Assembly (NCBI GenBank): GCA_005503065.1
Contig: SCOE01000008.1
Location: forward strand, 1-64,000
DNA: 64,000 nucleotides
Direction of reading: 5' to 3'
Source: Comamonadaceae bacterium ALPHA2B
GTDB lineage: Bacteria; Pseudomonadota; Gammaproteobacteria; Burkholderiales; Burkholderiaceae_C
A program made the position numbers and the translations under genes. Below are positions 62,899 to 64,000 of the stretch, piece after piece. The notes under the pieces were generated by a model. The model saw only the letters and a program-made list of their open reading frames with translations. It was not told where the DNA came from and did no database searches. How positions within the stretch are numbered: position 1 is the first letter of the stretch; each line of letters opens with the position of its first letter.

Positions 62899-63720
62899 AT
62901 GGCGTCGACCCCGAACCGCTTCAAGAGGGCATTGGCCGAAGGCCGGCCGCAGATCGGCGTCTGGTCCACCCTGCCCTCGCCCTACGTGAGCGAGCTGGTG
63001 GCCGGTGCCGGCTTCGACTGGATGCTGCTGGACACCGAGCACACGCCCAGCGACGTGCCGCTGATGCTCCAGCAGTTGCAGGCCGTGGCCGCGGCCCGAC
63101 CGGCGGCGGGCTGCGAGCCTTGCACGCCGGTCGTGCGGCCCGCCTGGAACGACCCGGTGCTCATCAAGCGCTACCTCGACGTGGGCGCGCAGAGCCTGCT
63201 GCTGCCCTTCGTGCAGAACGCCGACGAGGCGCGCGCCGCCGTGGCCGCCACGCGCTATGCGCCCGCCGGGATCCGCGGCATGGGCGGCTCCACCCGTGCC
63301 AGCAACTTCGGTCGCAGCACGGACTACGTGGCCCGCGCGCAGGACGAGCTGTGCGTGCTGGTGCAGGTGGAAACGCGCGAGGCGCTGGACCAGATCGAGG
63401 CCATCGCCGCCGTCGATGGCGTGGACGGCATCTTCATCGGCCCGGCCGACCTCTCGGCCAGCATGGGCCATGCCGGCAACCCGCGGCACCCGGCGGTGGA
63501 CGCCGCCATCGACGATGCGATCCGCCGCATCCGCGCCGCAGGCAAGGCGCCGGGGATCCTCATGACGGACGAACAGCGGGCTCGCGAATGCCTGGACCTC
63601 GGCGCGCTGTTCGTGGCGGTTGCCCTGGACCTGGTGGCGCTGCGCGGCGCACTGGACGCAAGCGCGTCACGCTTCCGCGCGCACCGTGGCGCAGGAGGAG
63701 CGCCGGACGCCAGCTACTGA
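62899..63720 (+). CDS. HpaI/HpcH-family class II aldolase
   Basis: A 273-residue aldolase. [20 protein letters not shown] near the N-terminus, [33 protein letters not shown], and [20 protein letters not shown] with [20 protein letters not shown] carrying the metal-binding Glu and Asp. It splits a 4-hydroxy-2-oxo acid into pyruvate and an aldehyde. It completes a hydratase-aldolase pair as in homoprotocatechuate catabolism (HpaH, HpaI). Starts 12 bases after the hydratase stop. Confidence 0.93.
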   Translation: MASTPNRFKRALAEGRPQIGVWSTLPSPYVSELVAGAGFDWMLLDTEHTPSDVPLMLQQLQAVAAARPAAGCEPCTPVVRPAWNDPVLIKRYLDVGAQSLLLPFVQNADEARAAVAATRYAPAGIRGMGGSTRASNFGRSTDYVARAQDELCVLVQVETREALDQIEAIAAVDGVDGIFIGPADLSASMGHAGNPRHPAVDAAIDDAIRRIRAAGKAPGILMTDEQRARECLDLGALFVAVALDLVALRGALDASASRFRAHRGAGGAPDASY

Positions 63721-63747
63721 TCGGCCTTCTGGCGCCGCTGCGCCGTG

Positions 63748-64000
63748 TCAACGCAGCTGCGCTTCGATCGCCGCCTTGTCGATGACCGAGTGCACCTCGG
63801 CGACGCGTCCGTCGCGCCAGGTGTAGAAAACGTTCTCGGTGAAATCGACGCTGCGGCCGTTCACGTCCAGGCCCATGAAACGCCCCGCTGGCGTGCACTG
63901 GAAGCGCAGGCGCGCCGCCAGGTGCGGCGGCTCGCACACCAGCAGTTCGATCCGAAAGCGCAGGTCCGGGATGTCGCGCACGTCCTGCTCGAGCATCGCG
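63748..64000 (-). CDS. SnoaL-like/ester cyclase-type protein (5' end beyond window)
   Basis: Minus-strand open frame of 83 residues to the window edge; the start probably lies beyond it. The C-terminal half reads RLRFQCTPAGRFMGLDVNGR and then VDFTENVFYTWRDGRVAEVH, the beta-sheet pattern of NTF2-like SnoaL proteins (the V-F-W-R-x-G-x-I block). No role can be assigned. The gene converges on the aldolase gene of the IclR cluster. Confidence 0.7.
   Translation of the reverse strand, partial: AMLEQDVRDIPDLRFRIELLVCEPPHLAARLRFQCTPAGRFMGLDVNGRSVDFTENVFYTWRDGRVAEVHSVIDKAAIEAQLR

Overview
The window is GC-rich, densely coded chromosomal DNA from a betaproteobacterium, most likely a Comamonadaceae member close to Variovorax or Acidovorax. 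The evidence is the rpoD with a long Ala/Lys-rich N-terminus, five Bug/TctC-type solute-binding proteins, a phasin (polyhydroxyalkanoate storage), LivFGHM and VanAB genes, and seven copies of a short intergenic repeat (TTTGCTAY...RTAGC) that I associate with this family. Species assignment is inference. I saw no rRNA, tRNA, CRISPR array, insertion sequence or prophage.

Region 1 (1-20.8 kb) is mainly housekeeping: an MFS transporter cut by the window edge, rmuC, a cysteine-rich small protein, a 2-hydroxyacid dehydrogenase, a Na+/H+ antiporter-like gene overlapping pncB, csbD, a charged periplasmic protein, a thioesterase, a phasin with a repeated operator-like element, an SDR dehydrogenase, a YihY/BrkB membrane protein, dnaG and rpoD, then Bcr/CflA, SugE and MFS exporters.

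Region 2 (20.8-29.8 kb) is a lignin-monomer-type island: a LivKHMGF-like ABC importer, a GntR regulator, divergent vanAB (vanillate O-demethylase) and a MetE-like methyltransferase. Two TGTATACA palindromes lie in the regulator/vanA intergenic region.

Region 3 (29.8-39.1 kb) is mixed: a cardiolipin synthase, a ROK kinase whose motifs are in circularly permuted order, a fused substrate-binding/permease protein of the glycine-betaine type followed by an acyltransferase, a DJ-1/PfpI protein divergent from a Bug protein and a GlxA-type regulator, and a lipoprotein hydrolase.

Region 4 (39.2-63.7 kb) holds four catabolic modules, each with its own regulator and an operator-like palindrome: (i) 39.2-44.6 kb, GntR with a PDC-lactonase-like amidohydrolase, an RraA-type aldolase, a dehydrogenase and two Bug proteins; (ii) 44.7-50.7 kb, LacI with two SDRs, a Bug protein, an AMP-forming acyl-CoA ligase and a citryl-CoA-lyase-like protein; (iii) 50.8-55.5 kb, TetR with an acyl-CoA-dehydrogenase-fold monooxygenase, flavin reductase, VOC protein and MFS importer; (iv) 57.3-63.7 kb, IclR with a flavin reductase, a Bug protein, a Rid protein, an amidohydrolase, a fumarylacetoacetate-hydrolase-family enzyme, an HpaH-like hydratase and an HpaI-like aldolase. 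None of these modules can be assigned a substrate from sequence alone. They are the best candidates for undescribed pathways in the window.
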